Positions 1 through 8,165 of a stretch of 17,760 nt of DNA are shown here, piece after piece (the stretch's first letter is position 1; the number at the start of each line of letters is the position of its first letter). Position numbers and translations under genes: made by a program. Origin of the DNA: Opitutales bacterium (GTDB lineage Bacteria > Verrucomicrobiota > Verrucomicrobiia > Opitutales > T3Sed10-336); assembly GCA_007132315.1 (NCBI GenBank), contig SLOW01000203.1:1-17760 (forward strand), written 5' to 3'. The notes under the pieces were generated by a model, which saw nothing but the letters and a program-made list of their open reading frames with translations, did no database searches and was not told the DNA's origin.

Positions 1-301
1 ACACGTCCCAGTCGCGCGCCGCGGCGGGCACCGGGGTCAGATCTTCGGGATCCATCGACGTCAGGCCTTCCAGGAGGGCGGCGATCACGTGGAATTCGGG
101 CAGGCCGGTGATGGTGTGCGGATCGAGGCTCTGGACTTCGGCGCCGTTGTTGATGTGCAGGACGCCCTCGCGGTTGCCGCTGGCCACGCGGGTTTCGGAC
201 GGGCCGCAGCCGGTTGCCGCCAGCAGGGCGAGCGAGGGGACGGAAAGGAGAAAACGGAGCGGCCGGTGCGAACGTTGCGAACGATCAAACATGGCGGCCA
301 T
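1..301 (-). CDS. OppA-type peptide ABC transporter substrate-binding lipoprotein (5' part, cut by window edge)
   Basis: Reading the minus strand from the ATG at 301 gives an open frame of 100 codons running off the left edge. It starts with a basic segment and a hydrophobic stretch (LRFLLSVPSLALLAATGC) ending in a lipobox-like ATGC, so the mature protein should be lipid-anchored after cleavage before Cys. The following text, LHINNGAEVQSLDPHTITGL and then FHVIAALLEGLTSMDPEDL, is the standard N-terminus of the SBP_bac_5 (OppA/DppA) family, which binds peptides outside the membrane for an ABC importer. A second in-frame ATG at 292 is an alternative start; neither has a strong Shine-Dalgarno. It follows comM by 33 bases on the same strand and may be co-transcribed. 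The ligand cannot be told from this fragment. Confidence 0.82.
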   Translation of the reverse strand, partial: MAAMFDRSQRSHRPLRFLLSVPSLALLAATGCGPSETRVASGNREGVLHINNGAEVQSLDPHTITGLPEFHVIAALLEGLTSMDPEDLTPVPAAARDWDV

Positions 302-334
302 GCTGCCAGTAAACCCGGCCGGAAGGCAAAACCT

Positions 335-1873
335 TCAATAAAAAAGATTGCGGTCCAGGCTCCGGTACTGGATCGCCTCGAGCAGGTGCTCCGAGCCGAT
401 CGCATCGGCTCCGGCCAGATCCGCGATGGTCCGCGCCACGCGGCGAATGCGGTCATAGGCGCGAGCCGAGAGCGACAGTTCCTCCATGGCGTTCTGGAGG
501 AGGTCGCCGAGCTGATCGTCGAGCCGGCAAAACCGCCGCAGGTCGCTGTGGTTCATGCGCGCGTTGGTCGGGGATCCGTTTGCGGGCAGGCGGGCCTTCT
601 GGCGGTCGCGGGCGCTTTCGACGCGCTCCCGGATCGAGGCCGACGACTCGCCGGGCGCCTCGCTCCGGAGTTCGTCTAGCGACAGGGCGGGCGCTTCCAC
701 GTGCAGATCGATGCGGTCGAGGAGGGGGCCGCTAATGCGGGAGCGGTAACGCTGGATCTGGGTGGGCGTACACCGGCACTCGTGTTTGCGGTCGCCCAGA
801 TACCCGCACGGACACGGGTTCATGGCGGCGACCAGCATAAACTGGCAGGGGAAGGTCACCTTGCCCGCGCTGCGCGATATCGACACGCTGCCTTCCTCAA
901 GCGGTTGCCGGAGGACCTCGAGGGCGGAGCGTTTGAATTCGGGTAGCTCGTCCAGGAAGAGCACCCCCTGGTGGGCCAGGGAGATTTCGCCCGGGCCCGG
1001 AACGCTCCCCCCGCCCAGAAGACCCACGTCGCTGATGGTGTGGTGGGGTGCTCGGTGGGGGCGCTCCAGAAAGCCGATGCCTTCCCGCAGGGTCCGCCCC
1101 GCGACGGACTGAATCCGGAGGATCTCCAAAAACTCCTGCAGGCCCGGTTCCGGCATGATTCCGGGAATGCGCTGCGCGATCATCGATTTGCCCGATCCCG
1201 GCGGTCCGATGATCAGGAGGTTGTGCCCGCCGGCCACGGCGATTTCGACCGCGCGGCGGACGGTCTGCTGTCCCTTGATTTCGGAGAAATCCTCACGCGC
1301 AGTCGGGATTGCCGGGGCGGTTTCGAAAAAAGCCTCCCGGGTCAGCGGTTCGAGTTTTTTTTCGCCGGTCAGGAAGCGTTGCGCTTCGGCCAGGGAGTGG
1401 ACCGGAATGACGTCGATGCCCTCGACCAGGGAAGCTTCCCGGGCGGAAAACGGCGGCAGCAGGACGCCGCGCCTGCCCGTCTTTTTGGCGAGCTGGGCCA
1501 TGGCCAAGGCGCCCTTCACCGGGCGCGTTTCACCGGAGAGCCCGAGCTCGCCGGCGATCAGGTACTCCTCCTGCATCCGGGCCTGCATCTGGCCGGTGGC
1601 CTCCAGGATGCCGAGGGCGATGGGCAGGTCGTAGAAGGGGCCTTCTTTCTTCAGATCTCCCGGGGCCAGATTGATCGTGGTGCGCGTGCGGGGCATTTCG
1701 AATCCGCTGTTGCTCAGAGCCGAAAAAACGCGGTCGTCGGACTCTTTCACTGCGGTGTCGGGTAGGCCAACCATAATCAGTTTCGGTTCTCCGGACTCGC
1801 CGGTGTTCACCTCTACTTGCACGGCGACCGCGTCAATCCCGCGCAGGGCGGCGGATAAGACGTTCGCGAGCAT
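335..1873 (-). CDS. comM: ComM/YifB family Mg-chelatase-like AAA+ ATPase
   Basis: Full-length (512 aa) member of the YifB/ComM family. In characterised relatives ComM is a hexameric helicase that promotes branch migration when transformed DNA is integrated; that role is family knowledge, not shown here. Domains in order: a Lon-protease-like ChlI domain at about 1-170 (GLPDTAVKESDDRV near 36-49), the AAA+ Mg-chelatase core at about 190-395, and a C-terminal helical domain at about 400-510. The Walker A is GPPGSGKS at 223-230 and the Walker B is VLFLDE at 304-309. The family's Cys cluster MNPCPCGY (351-358) with HECRC (364-368) is intact, as is the RSRISGPLLDRIDLH segment (377-391). The start MLANVLSAAL is typical of the family. 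It is divergent from the plus-strand lipoprotein and GTPase genes, so it is probably transcribed independently of them. Confidence 0.95.
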   Translation of the reverse strand: MLANVLSAALRGIDAVAVQVEVNTGESGEPKLIMVGLPDTAVKESDDRVFSALSNSGFEMPRTRTTINLAPGDLKKEGPFYDLPIALGILEATGQMQARMQEEYLIAGELGLSGETRPVKGALAMAQLAKKTGRRGVLLPPFSAREASLVEGIDVIPVHSLAEAQRFLTGEKKLEPLTREAFFETAPAIPTAREDFSEIKGQQTVRRAVEIAVAGGHNLLIIGPPGSGKSMIAQRIPGIMPEPGLQEFLEILRIQSVAGRTLREGIGFLERPHRAPHHTISDVGLLGGGSVPGPGEISLAHQGVLFLDELPEFKRSALEVLRQPLEEGSVSISRSAGKVTFPCQFMLVAAMNPCPCGYLGDRKHECRCTPTQIQRYRSRISGPLLDRIDLHVEAPALSLDELRSEAPGESSASIRERVESARDRQKARLPANGSPTNARMNHSDLRRFCRLDDQLGDLLQNAMEELSLSARAYDRIRRVARTIADLAGADAIGSEHLLEAIQYRSLDRNLFY

Positions 1874-1994
1874 GGTTGCCGTTTAGGAAACGAATCCGCG
1901 GCCCGAGGGCAATGCTCGATTTTCGGTGCGCCCGGGTTTTGATTTTTTTCGAACTTCGACTGGCAACGCGACTTTTTCCTGGCATGGTGCCGGT

Positions 1995-2192
1995 ATGGGA
2001 AGTCGTCTGCGATACTGCTTGTCGGCCTGGATGATCGCCGCGTTTTGTCTGGTGTTCATCGGCTGCTCCACCACGCGTGAAGAAAACGGCGTGATCATCG
2101 AACAGCGGCGCTGGTGGCAGATCTTCAGCGAAGCCGATCCCGGCACCGATCCCGAGGATTCGGCGCGGGAACGCGAAGAGGTGCCTTCCTGA
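1995..2192 (+). CDS. Small lipoprotein, function unknown (65 aa)
   Basis: From the ATG at 1995 the frame encodes a basic start (MGSRLRY), a hydrophobic stretch (CLSAWMIAAFCLVFIGC) ending in a plausible lipobox FIGC, and a mature peptide of about 40 residues that is polar and acidic (STTREENGVIIEQRRWWQIF and an Asp/Glu-rich tail). An upstream in-frame ATG at 1926 would add 23 residues before the signal peptide and is less likely. No convincing Shine-Dalgarno is visible. I do not recognise a family. It is divergent from comM and lies 156 bases upstream of the first dynamin-like GTPase on the same strand, so it could share a promoter with the GTPase genes. A small anchored peptide of this kind might be an envelope accessory protein, but that is a guess. 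The signal peptide and lipobox are the only evidence that it is real. Confidence 0.55.
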   Translation: MGSRLRYCLSAWMIAAFCLVFIGCSTTREENGVIIEQRRWWQIFSEADPGTDPEDSAREREEVPS

Positions 2193-2348
2193 CGGGATCG
2201 GGTTTCCGGGTGAGCCAGGAATTTTACCGTCACCGTTTCCGGCACGTTCCCTGCAGCGAGCGAAACGCAACGCCGCCGTAACCGGATCGCGCGCGCTTTT
2301 CCGGGAATCGGGTTGCATCGGCAGAATTTTTTGCGACCATGGGAGCCT

Positions 2349-4496
2349 ATGAAAACCGAGATTTCCACGTTTTGCAGAGAGTTCGGCGAAGTACTGGCCC
2401 CGTTTAAACAAGATCTTCAGAACACGATTGAGGATATCCAAGGCGAACCGGAAAGCCCCGCACTAAAACACCCCCTATCCGGGCTGTCCGACGTGCATCA
2501 CCGATTACGCACGTTGGTGGACAAGGTCGAACAGCAGCAGGCGTACGTGATCATCTTCGGTCCCTTAAAGAGCGGGAAATCGACGCTGATGAACGCAATC
2601 AGCTCCGCTTATGTCAGTGAGGTCACGTCGCTGCCGGCCTATCCCTGCCTCGTTTACGTGAAGCACAACGAGGAAAAGCGGTATCAATACACCAGTTACA
2701 ACGGCAAGAAGGAAGTGACGACCGACGGCGGCTACATGCAGCGCGTCATCCGCGACGCCCACCAAACCCTGGCGGAGCGTATCCGGCAGGTGGAGGAGCA
2801 GGGCGAGCCATTCGATCCGGGCGTCCATTTTCCCGAGGCGATCCGGCGCGTGGATGTCGAAGTTCCGGCGAAAAATCTCAAGGACTCGTTGACGGTCCTC
2901 GTGGATACGCCGGGACTGTACAGCAAGATGAAGTTCGGCTACGATCTCATGACCCGCGAATTTCGAAACAGCGCCGCTTGCGCGGTGTTTGTGGTCAAGA
3001 CGGACAATCTCTTTCTGGAGCAGGTTTTCGCCGAGTTCAACGACCTCCTCGACCTGTTCAGCCGGATTTTCCTCGTGGTCAATATCGATGGCAAGAAGCA
3101 GGACCTGGGGCCGGACGGCGTCCTGCGGCCCAGCCTGGAAAGCGAAAATCCCGACCGCATCATCCGCGCTTTCGAATCCCTGGCCATGAGCGCCCCCCTG
3201 CGCCGGGCGGCGGACGAGGGCCGGTTGCGCATTTATCCGATCGATCTGTTGCGCTCCGCGGCCGCCTCGCTGCGGCAGGAAAACGGGTCGGCCGGAACGG
3301 AAAACGAGGCGGTTGACGCCGAGAACGAGGGCGACGCCGCCGTGGCCGGGACGGACGCCTCTCAGGAGGCGTTTTCGGAATTCTTGACCGACCTTACCGA
3401 CTACCTGAACAGCAGCGATTACCTGGTCGAGTTCATGAGCGACAGTTTGCGGCAGGGCGCCACCCTCGCCGAAGATATTCGGCGCTCGTGCTCCGACGAG
3501 TCCCTCCACGAATTCTACCGCGAAAAGAGCGGTTTGGAAGAGGAGATCAAACACGAAAAGGAACGCCTGGCCGCCGTTGAACACCTGGGGAAGTTTGTGT
3601 GGGAAAAGGCATTTGACGAGCTGCGCGGGCAGAATCGGTCCCAGGCCGAAAGCTTCGCGGGCGAGTTGCGCGAGGAACTGCGCTCCTCCCTCTATGAAGC
3701 GGTGAATCGCTGGTTCGAGTCGGAGGACAGTCTTCGCCATTTGCAGGAGGAGGCGTTGAACCCGCTGCTGACCGCTCGCGAGGAGCGGATCAAGGAGAAC
3801 GCCTTCGAACGGATCCGCGCCCTCACGGAAACCGATCTCGGCGGTATGCGCCTCGACTCTGAATCGCTGCGGTCGCTGGATCGCCTGAATTTCAAACTCG
3901 CTCCGATCCTCAAGGCCGGCATCGACAAAGTCATGGAGGCGGCTCGCAACCCGTCGTCGTGCGCGGTGCACCTGTCGCCGGAGAAGGTTCCGGTGAAAAA
4001 GAATTTCTGGGATTGGATCCTGTTCCGAAGCCAGTCGGCCGTGCGCCGGGGACTGTTCGGGCCGCAGGAGGATCCCGACCGGCCCGTTTCGCCGAGCGCC
4101 AAGAGCAAGCGGCTGGGGGAACCGGCCAAGGAGGCGTTGCAGTCCGTTTTGGATACACACTTGAAAAAACTGTTTCCCGACCTTCCCGTCGAGTATTCCG
4201 ACCAACTGTTGGCGGAATACAGCCGCGCGTTCGCGTCGGCCGTGCGCGAGGAAGTGGACAGCATGAAAACGGAGCTCGATTCAAAGCTGCCGGATCTCGA
4301 GCGCCGTCTCGAATCGAACAAGGTGGTTCAGAAAATGTTGGACCGCATCGGCCAAAAGGCGCTCGAGGTGGAGCGGACCATTGGCGACTTGAAGGAGCGG
4401 CACACCAACCCGGCGAACCTGCATGCTTCCGGGGACGAGGAAACCGCCGCCGAGCCGGAGGACGAGAGCCGGGACGACGAAGCACACCGGGATTGA
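2349..4496 (+). CDS. Dynamin-like GTPase with coiled-coil and acidic segments (715 aa)
   Basis: A large dynamin-family GTPase. The G1 loop is GPLKSGKST (71-79), and G3 is DTPG (186-189) in LTVLVDTPGLYSKMKF. At the G4 position it reads FLVVNIDGKKQD (N245), not the usual NKxD, so nucleotide specificity may be altered. After the GTPase domain come an acidic, low-complexity insert (about 312-342), charged helices with coiled-coil character (about 385-425 and again near the C-terminus), and an acidic tail. No transmembrane helix is evident; the short aromatic stretch NFWDWILF (552-559) between basic residues could be a membrane-touching paddle. I chose the ATG at 2349 because GGGAG lies just upstream; an in-frame ATG at 2313 would add 12 residues. 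It is followed after 93 bases by a second dynamin-like GTPase. Such proteins usually bind or remodel membranes as oligomers. The specific role is unknown. Confidence 0.85.
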   Translation: MKTEISTFCREFGEVLAPFKQDLQNTIEDIQGEPESPALKHPLSGLSDVHHRLRTLVDKVEQQQAYVIIFGPLKSGKSTLMNAISSAYVSEVTSLPAYPCLVYVKHNEEKRYQYTSYNGKKEVTTDGGYMQRVIRDAHQTLAERIRQVEEQGEPFDPGVHFPEAIRRVDVEVPAKNLKDSLTVLVDTPGLYSKMKFGYDLMTREFRNSAACAVFVVKTDNLFLEQVFAEFNDLLDLFSRIFLVVNIDGKKQDLGPDGVLRPSLESENPDRIIRAFESLAMSAPLRRAADEGRLRIYPIDLLRSAAASLRQENGSAGTENEAVDAENEGDAAVAGTDASQEAFSEFLTDLTDYLNSSDYLVEFMSDSLRQGATLAEDIRRSCSDESLHEFYREKSGLEEEIKHEKERLAAVEHLGKFVWEKAFDELRGQNRSQAESFAGELREELRSSLYEAVNRWFESEDSLRHLQEEALNPLLTAREERIKENAFERIRALTETDLGGMRLDSESLRSLDRLNFKLAPILKAGIDKVMEAARNPSSCAVHLSPEKVPVKKNFWDWILFRSQSAVRRGLFGPQEDPDRPVSPSAKSKRLGEPAKEALQSVLDTHLKKLFPDLPVEYSDQLLAEYSRAFASAVREEVDSMKTELDSKLPDLERRLESNKVVQKMLDRIGQKALEVERTIGDLKERHTNPANLHASGDEETAAEPEDESRDDEAHRD

Positions 4497-4505
4497 GGCC
4501 TTTAG

Positions 4506-4535
4506 GGAGTCTGTGGGCGAAGTCCGGCAGACTCC
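4506..4535. repeat. REP-like palindromic repeat, copy 1
   Basis: An 8-base perfect inverted repeat, GGAGTCTG at 4506-4513 and CAGACTCC at 4528-4535, encloses a 14-base centre. Bases 4507-4534 match 17670-17697 at 23 of 28 positions. The consensus of the two copies would be a perfect 11-base-pair hairpin with a CAAAGC loop. It lies in the 93-base gap between the two GTPase genes. There is no T-run after it, so it is not a classical intrinsic terminator, although a hairpin in the transcript could affect the relative expression of the two genes. Confidence 0.6.
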
Positions 4536-4589
4536 TGGGACGGATACGTCTTTGCCGGATTTCCCCCTCAAACTCAAACCAGACACACT

Positions 4590-5942
4590 GTGAAAGATCT
4601 TCTCGAAGAAACCGCCAAGTCCGTTCAGGAACTCTACCGCACATCCATTGATCCCCTCGCCCGCAAGTTCGCGTTTGAGAAGCGTCCGGTGGACGGGGAG
4701 ATCTCCGGCGGACCTCTGGTCTTGTTCGTGGGCAATCACTCCTCCGGGAAATCGACGTTCATCAATTACCTCCTGGGGGAAGCGATTCAGCGGACGGGGA
4801 TGGCGCCCACGGACGATTGTTTCACGATCATCCGGCACGGCCGTCATCCGGAGGTCAAGGACGGCCGCGCGATCGTTTCCAATCCGGAGTTGCCGTTCGG
4901 CGGGGCGGCCCATATCGGACCGGAATTTCTGTCGCATTTTCGGATGCGCCTGCTCCCGAATGAATTTTTGCGGGATGTCACGATCGTGGATACACCGGGA
5001 ATGATCGACGCGGCCGGACCCGACACCACCCGCGGCTACGACTTTTCCGCCGGTGTTCGCTGGTTCGCCGAACGGGCGGATCTGGTGTTGGTTTTCTTCG
5101 ATCCGGAACGCCCCGGCACCACGGCGGAAACCATGACCGAGCTCACCGATTCGCTCGGGCGCATCGACCACAAACTTCTGGTCGTGATGAACAAGATGGA
5201 CCAGTTCCGGAGTCTCCGGGACTTCGCCCGCTGTTACGGCACGCTGTGCTGGAACCTCGGCAAGGTCATTGCCAAGAAGGATATGCCCCAGATTTTCACC
5301 ACTTTCATTCCCGTCAAGGGAGCGGCCGAGTCCGCCCTTTCGCTGACCGATTTCGCCCAGGCGCGCGAGGAACTCGTCCAGGAAATCAAACGTGCACCGG
5401 TGCGTCGCCTGGACAACATCCTGACCCAGGCCGGAATCTACGGCCGGCGCCTGAAGATGTACGTCCGTATCATCCACGAGACGCGGAAAAATCTGACCCG
5501 TTTTCGCAACCGCCTTTACGCGCTGCTCGTTCTCATCCTCGCCGCCTTTCTGGGGGCCGGGGGGTACCTGATGGCCGAGGAATCCTGGATGGCGGGCGCG
5601 ATCACGGCCGTGGTCGGCGTCGGCCTCGCGGTCGGTGGTTACTTCGGAGCCCGCGAGCTCGTCCGGAAACTGGAGAAAACATTGATGGGCAACCTCGATT
5701 CCATTTTCGAAAAAGTGTACAAGCGGGATCTGGTGGTCGGCAACCGGGAGGACGACTTGATCCTCCTGTGGAAGGAAGTCAAACCGGCCGTCACCTGGAC
5801 CGTGGACAATCTCGGTTTGCTCGGCCTCCTGCGGTTGCGCGGCTCGGAACTCGCGCGACTCGACGAATGCCTCGACAAACAGCTTCCGGAATTGCGCGCC
5901 AAACTTCACCGGAAATTGGAGTCGAAACCGACCCTCTATTGA
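4590..5942 (+). CDS. Membrane-anchored dynamin/EHD-like GTPase (450 aa)
   Basis: All GTPase motifs are clean: G1 GNHSSGKST (48-56), a G2 threonine in MAPTDDC (about 71-77), G3 DTPGMID (134-140) and G4 NKMD (201-204). The arrangement resembles bacterial dynamin-like and EHD-like ATPase/GTPase proteins. After the G domain and helices up to about residue 305 there are two hydrophobic segments, about 309-328 (LYALLVLILAAFLGAGGYLM) and 334-353 (MAGAITAVVGVGLAVGGYFG). Together they form a probable transmembrane hairpin, followed by about 95 cytosolic residues. The start is GTG at 4590 with no good Shine-Dalgarno; the next in-frame Met is inside the G domain, so the GTG is needed. It sits 93 bases after another dynamin-like GTPase. 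The two may act together on the inner membrane, one integral and one recruited. The cellular role is not known. Confidence 0.87.
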   Translation: MKDLLEETAKSVQELYRTSIDPLARKFAFEKRPVDGEISGGPLVLFVGNHSSGKSTFINYLLGEAIQRTGMAPTDDCFTIIRHGRHPEVKDGRAIVSNPELPFGGAAHIGPEFLSHFRMRLLPNEFLRDVTIVDTPGMIDAAGPDTTRGYDFSAGVRWFAERADLVLVFFDPERPGTTAETMTELTDSLGRIDHKLLVVMNKMDQFRSLRDFARCYGTLCWNLGKVIAKKDMPQIFTTFIPVKGAAESALSLTDFAQAREELVQEIKRAPVRRLDNILTQAGIYGRRLKMYVRIIHETRKNLTRFRNRLYALLVLILAAFLGAGGYLMAEESWMAGAITAVVGVGLAVGGYFGARELVRKLEKTLMGNLDSIFEKVYKRDLVVGNREDDLILLWKEVKPAVTWTVDNLGLLGLLRLRGSELARLDECLDKQLPELRAKLHRKLESKPTLY

Positions 5943-6093
5943 ATCTGGTTTCCGGCGTCTTGTGCCGGGACACGCCGACGCCGCGCCGCGCTTCTCCCGG
6001 TCCTTATTTCAACGATGTTCATCGAATCGATCGCGGGTCCGAAAGAAAAAGCTTTCGTTCATTTATGATATGTAAGAGATTCGGAGCCTGGTT

Positions 6094-7056
6094 ATGGCAA
6101 GAATTCTACTCACAACCACATCCTTTCAGGATACGCCCGGACCGCATCACGACAAATTGGAGGCCGCCGGATACGAGATCGTTCGCGAACGCGGACCGCT
6201 GCCGGAGGAGCGGATGCTCGAACTGGTGGGCGAAATCGACGGTTTTCTCTGCGGTGACGACGCCGTCACCCGCGCGGTGATCGAGAAGGCGCTGCCGCGT
6301 TTGAAGGTCATCAGCAAGTACGGGATCGGGCTGGACAAGATCGATGTCGATGCCGCCACCGACCTCAAGGTTCCGGTGACCTTCTGTCCCGGGGTCAATC
6401 ACACGACGGTGGCCGAACACACCTTCGGGCTCCTGCTCGCGGTGTACCGGCATATCGTGGCCGAGTGCGCGTTCGTGAAATCCGGCCAGTGGAAGCGCTT
6501 GACGGGACACGAACTGCTGGGCAAGACGATCGGCGTGGTCGGTCTCGGCCGCATCGGAAAAGAGGTCGCCGTGCGCGCGAAGGCGTTCGGGATGGAGGTC
6601 GTCGGATACGACCTGTACTGGGACGACGATTTCGCCGCCAAACACGAGATTAAACGGGTCGATGATGTGACGGAGATATTCCGCGACGCCCATGTGATCA
6701 GCCTCCATACCAACCTTACCGAGCAGACGCGCCACCTGGTCAACGCCGACACGCTGCGGATGATGAAATCGGACGCGGTCCTGCTCAACTGCGCCCGCGG
6801 TGAGCTGGTGGATTCGCGAGCCCTGGCGGCGGCGCTCGACGAGGAACGCATCGCCGGATACGGCGCCGACGTCCTCGATCAGGAGCCGCCTCCGGCCGAC
6901 CATCCCCTGCTGAAGGCGAAGAACACCGTGTTTACGCCGCACATCGGCTCCCGGACGTACGAAAGCGTGGTGCGGCAGGCCACCATGGCGGTGGACAACC
7001 TGATCGCCGTTCTCAGCGGCGAGACGCCGCGGGCTCAGGCTAACAAACTCGATTGA
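6094..7056 (+). CDS. D-isomer-specific 2-hydroxyacid dehydrogenase (SerA-like)
   Basis: A 320-residue NAD(P)-dependent D-2-hydroxyacid dehydrogenase. The substrate domain occupies about 1-105 and 290-320, and the Rossmann domain lies between, with GLGRIG at 150-155. The catalytic triad is visible: R235 in NCARGELVD, E264 in DVLDQEPP and H283 in TPHIGS. No ACT or other regulatory domain follows, so it is not a full-length feedback-regulated phosphoglycerate dehydrogenase. GGAG at 6083-6086, seven bases ahead of ATG 6094, supports this start. It reaches to within 20 bases of an Ldh2-family oxidoreductase gene, suggesting a two-gene unit leading into the hexuronate genes. The substrate is not predictable. 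A glyoxylate, hydroxypyruvate or sugar-acid-derived 2-oxoacid would fit, and the pairing recalls SlcC/ComC sulfolactate dehydrogenases (inference). Confidence 0.9.
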   Translation: MARILLTTTSFQDTPGPHHDKLEAAGYEIVRERGPLPEERMLELVGEIDGFLCGDDAVTRAVIEKALPRLKVISKYGIGLDKIDVDAATDLKVPVTFCPGVNHTTVAEHTFGLLLAVYRHIVAECAFVKSGQWKRLTGHELLGKTIGVVGLGRIGKEVAVRAKAFGMEVVGYDLYWDDDFAAKHEIKRVDDVTEIFRDAHVISLHTNLTEQTRHLVNADTLRMMKSDAVLLNCARGELVDSRALAAALDEERIAGYGADVLDQEPPPADHPLLKAKNTVFTPHIGSRTYESVVRQATMAVDNLIAVLSGETPRAQANKLD

Positions 7057-7076
7057 GGAAACAGGCGGGCAACATC

Positions 7077-8165
7077 ATGACGGAAAAGTATTTTGTCGTT
7101 CCCGAGGAGACGCATAACGAACTGGTGACGGAGGCCTATCGCGCCCGGCGGTACACTGCGGACGAAGCGCGCGACGCCGCCCGCTTCTGCGCCCAGGCCG
7201 CGCGTCACGGGATCCGCACCCACAACGCGATTAAGGCCCTCCACCTCGACCACCTGTTCGGCGGCGGCTCGCAGGGCTGCGTGCCCGGCGCCGAGATTGA
7301 CGTGCTCGAAAGCCGGTTTCCGGCCGCGGCGGTATGGAACGCCAATCGCAAACTCGGCCAGTCCGTGGCCTACCGCGCGATGGAAAAGTGTATGGCACTG
7401 GCCGACGAGTACGGGGTGGGAATCGTCAGCGTGGACAACGCCTTTCATTACCTGTGGGGCGGCGGCTACGTCATGGACGCGGCGAAGAAGGGTTATTTGG
7501 CCTACACCCAGTGCACGGCCGCCCTGGCCGAGGTTGTGCCCTTCGGTGGCAAGGTGCCGACTCTCGGAACCAACCCCCACAGCTGGGGGTTTCCCACCAC
7601 CGAAGCGCTGGGGTACCCGGTGGTGGTCGATTGGGCGACATCGGTGGTGGCGATGGGACGGGTGCAACAGTTCCGGCGCGAGAGCCGGGCGTTGCCGCCC
7701 AACGCCGCCGTGGATGCGGACGGGAACCCGACCACCGATCCGGAAAAGGCGGTGGCGCTGTTGCCCTTCGGCGCCCACAAGGGCTACGGTCTCAGCCTGA
7801 TGAACGAACTGGTCGCCGCCTTCATCGGCGGTTCTCTGCCCACCCTGCGCAGCCGCTGGACGGACGACGGAGACAAACATACGCCGAATTTCTTCTTCCA
7901 GGTGATCCATCCGGACGCGCTCAATGGCGGGAATTTCGCCCGCGGCCGCTCGCAGACCGAGAACATCAAGGCGGTGCTCGACGACCTCTTTCAGAACGGA
8001 AATCGCGATTGCATCCTGCCCGGACAGATCGAGGCCGAGGCGGCGGCGCTGTCCGACCGGCACGGCGGTCTGCTGTTCTCGGAAGCCGAAATCAACGCCT
8101 TCAACGAAATCGCGGCCGAATGCGGTCGCCCCGCTTGGAAACCGGCGGACTTCGCCACCACTTGA
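7077..8165 (+). CDS. Ldh2 (malate/L-lactate dehydrogenase-like) family oxidoreductase
   Basis: This 362-residue protein belongs to the Ldh_2 family (AllD, YiaK, ComC and relatives), NAD(P)-dependent enzymes with a fold unrelated to classical lactate dehydrogenase. Supporting text includes VGIVSVDNAFHYLWGGGYVM, then PFGGKVPTLGTNPHSWGFPT, and LLPFGAHKGYGLSLMNEL, which are the cofactor- and substrate-pocket signatures. The N-terminal active-site motif, normally GHxSHG, reads RHGIRTHN (about 43-50), so the supposed catalytic His is kept (H49) but its neighbours differ. I chose the ATG at 7077 (AGGCGGG just upstream) over an in-frame start at 7053 that overlaps the preceding stop. Relatives reduce 2-oxoacids or 2,3-diketogulonate to the L-hydroxyacid. 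Beside a D-specific dehydrogenase and hexuronate enzymes, a sugar-acid substrate is likely, but its identity is open. Confidence 0.87.
   Translation: MTEKYFVVPEETHNELVTEAYRARRYTADEARDAARFCAQAARHGIRTHNAIKALHLDHLFGGGSQGCVPGAEIDVLESRFPAAAVWNANRKLGQSVAYRAMEKCMALADEYGVGIVSVDNAFHYLWGGGYVMDAAKKGYLAYTQCTAALAEVVPFGGKVPTLGTNPHSWGFPTTEALGYPVVVDWATSVVAMGRVQQFRRESRALPPNAAVDADGNPTTDPEKAVALLPFGAHKGYGLSLMNELVAAFIGGSLPTLRSRWTDDGDKHTPNFFFQVIHPDALNGGNFARGRSQTENIKAVLDDLFQNGNRDCILPGQIEAEAAALSDRHGGLLFSEAEINAFNEIAAECGRPAWKPADFATT

Noticed and set aside
335..1765. Long plus-strand open frames opposite comM
   Set aside because: They are antisense to a fully supported gene and show the Gly/Arg-rich composition typical of shadows in high-GC DNA.
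2565..4205. 546-codon minus-strand open frame opposite the large GTPase
   Set aside because: The plus strand encodes clear GTPase motifs; the antisense frame has no domain signature and exists because of codon bias.
5955..5981. Possible terminator hairpin after the second GTPase gene (CGGCGT with ACGCCG)
   Set aside because: The stem is short with a large loop and lacks a following T-run, so it cannot be called an intrinsic terminator.
6064..6069. TATGAT as a -10 box ahead of the 2-hydroxyacid dehydrogenase, and a second TATGAT at 8340-8345 ahead of the kinase
   Set aside because: Neither has a recognisable -35 hexamer at the right distance, so the promoters are not supported.
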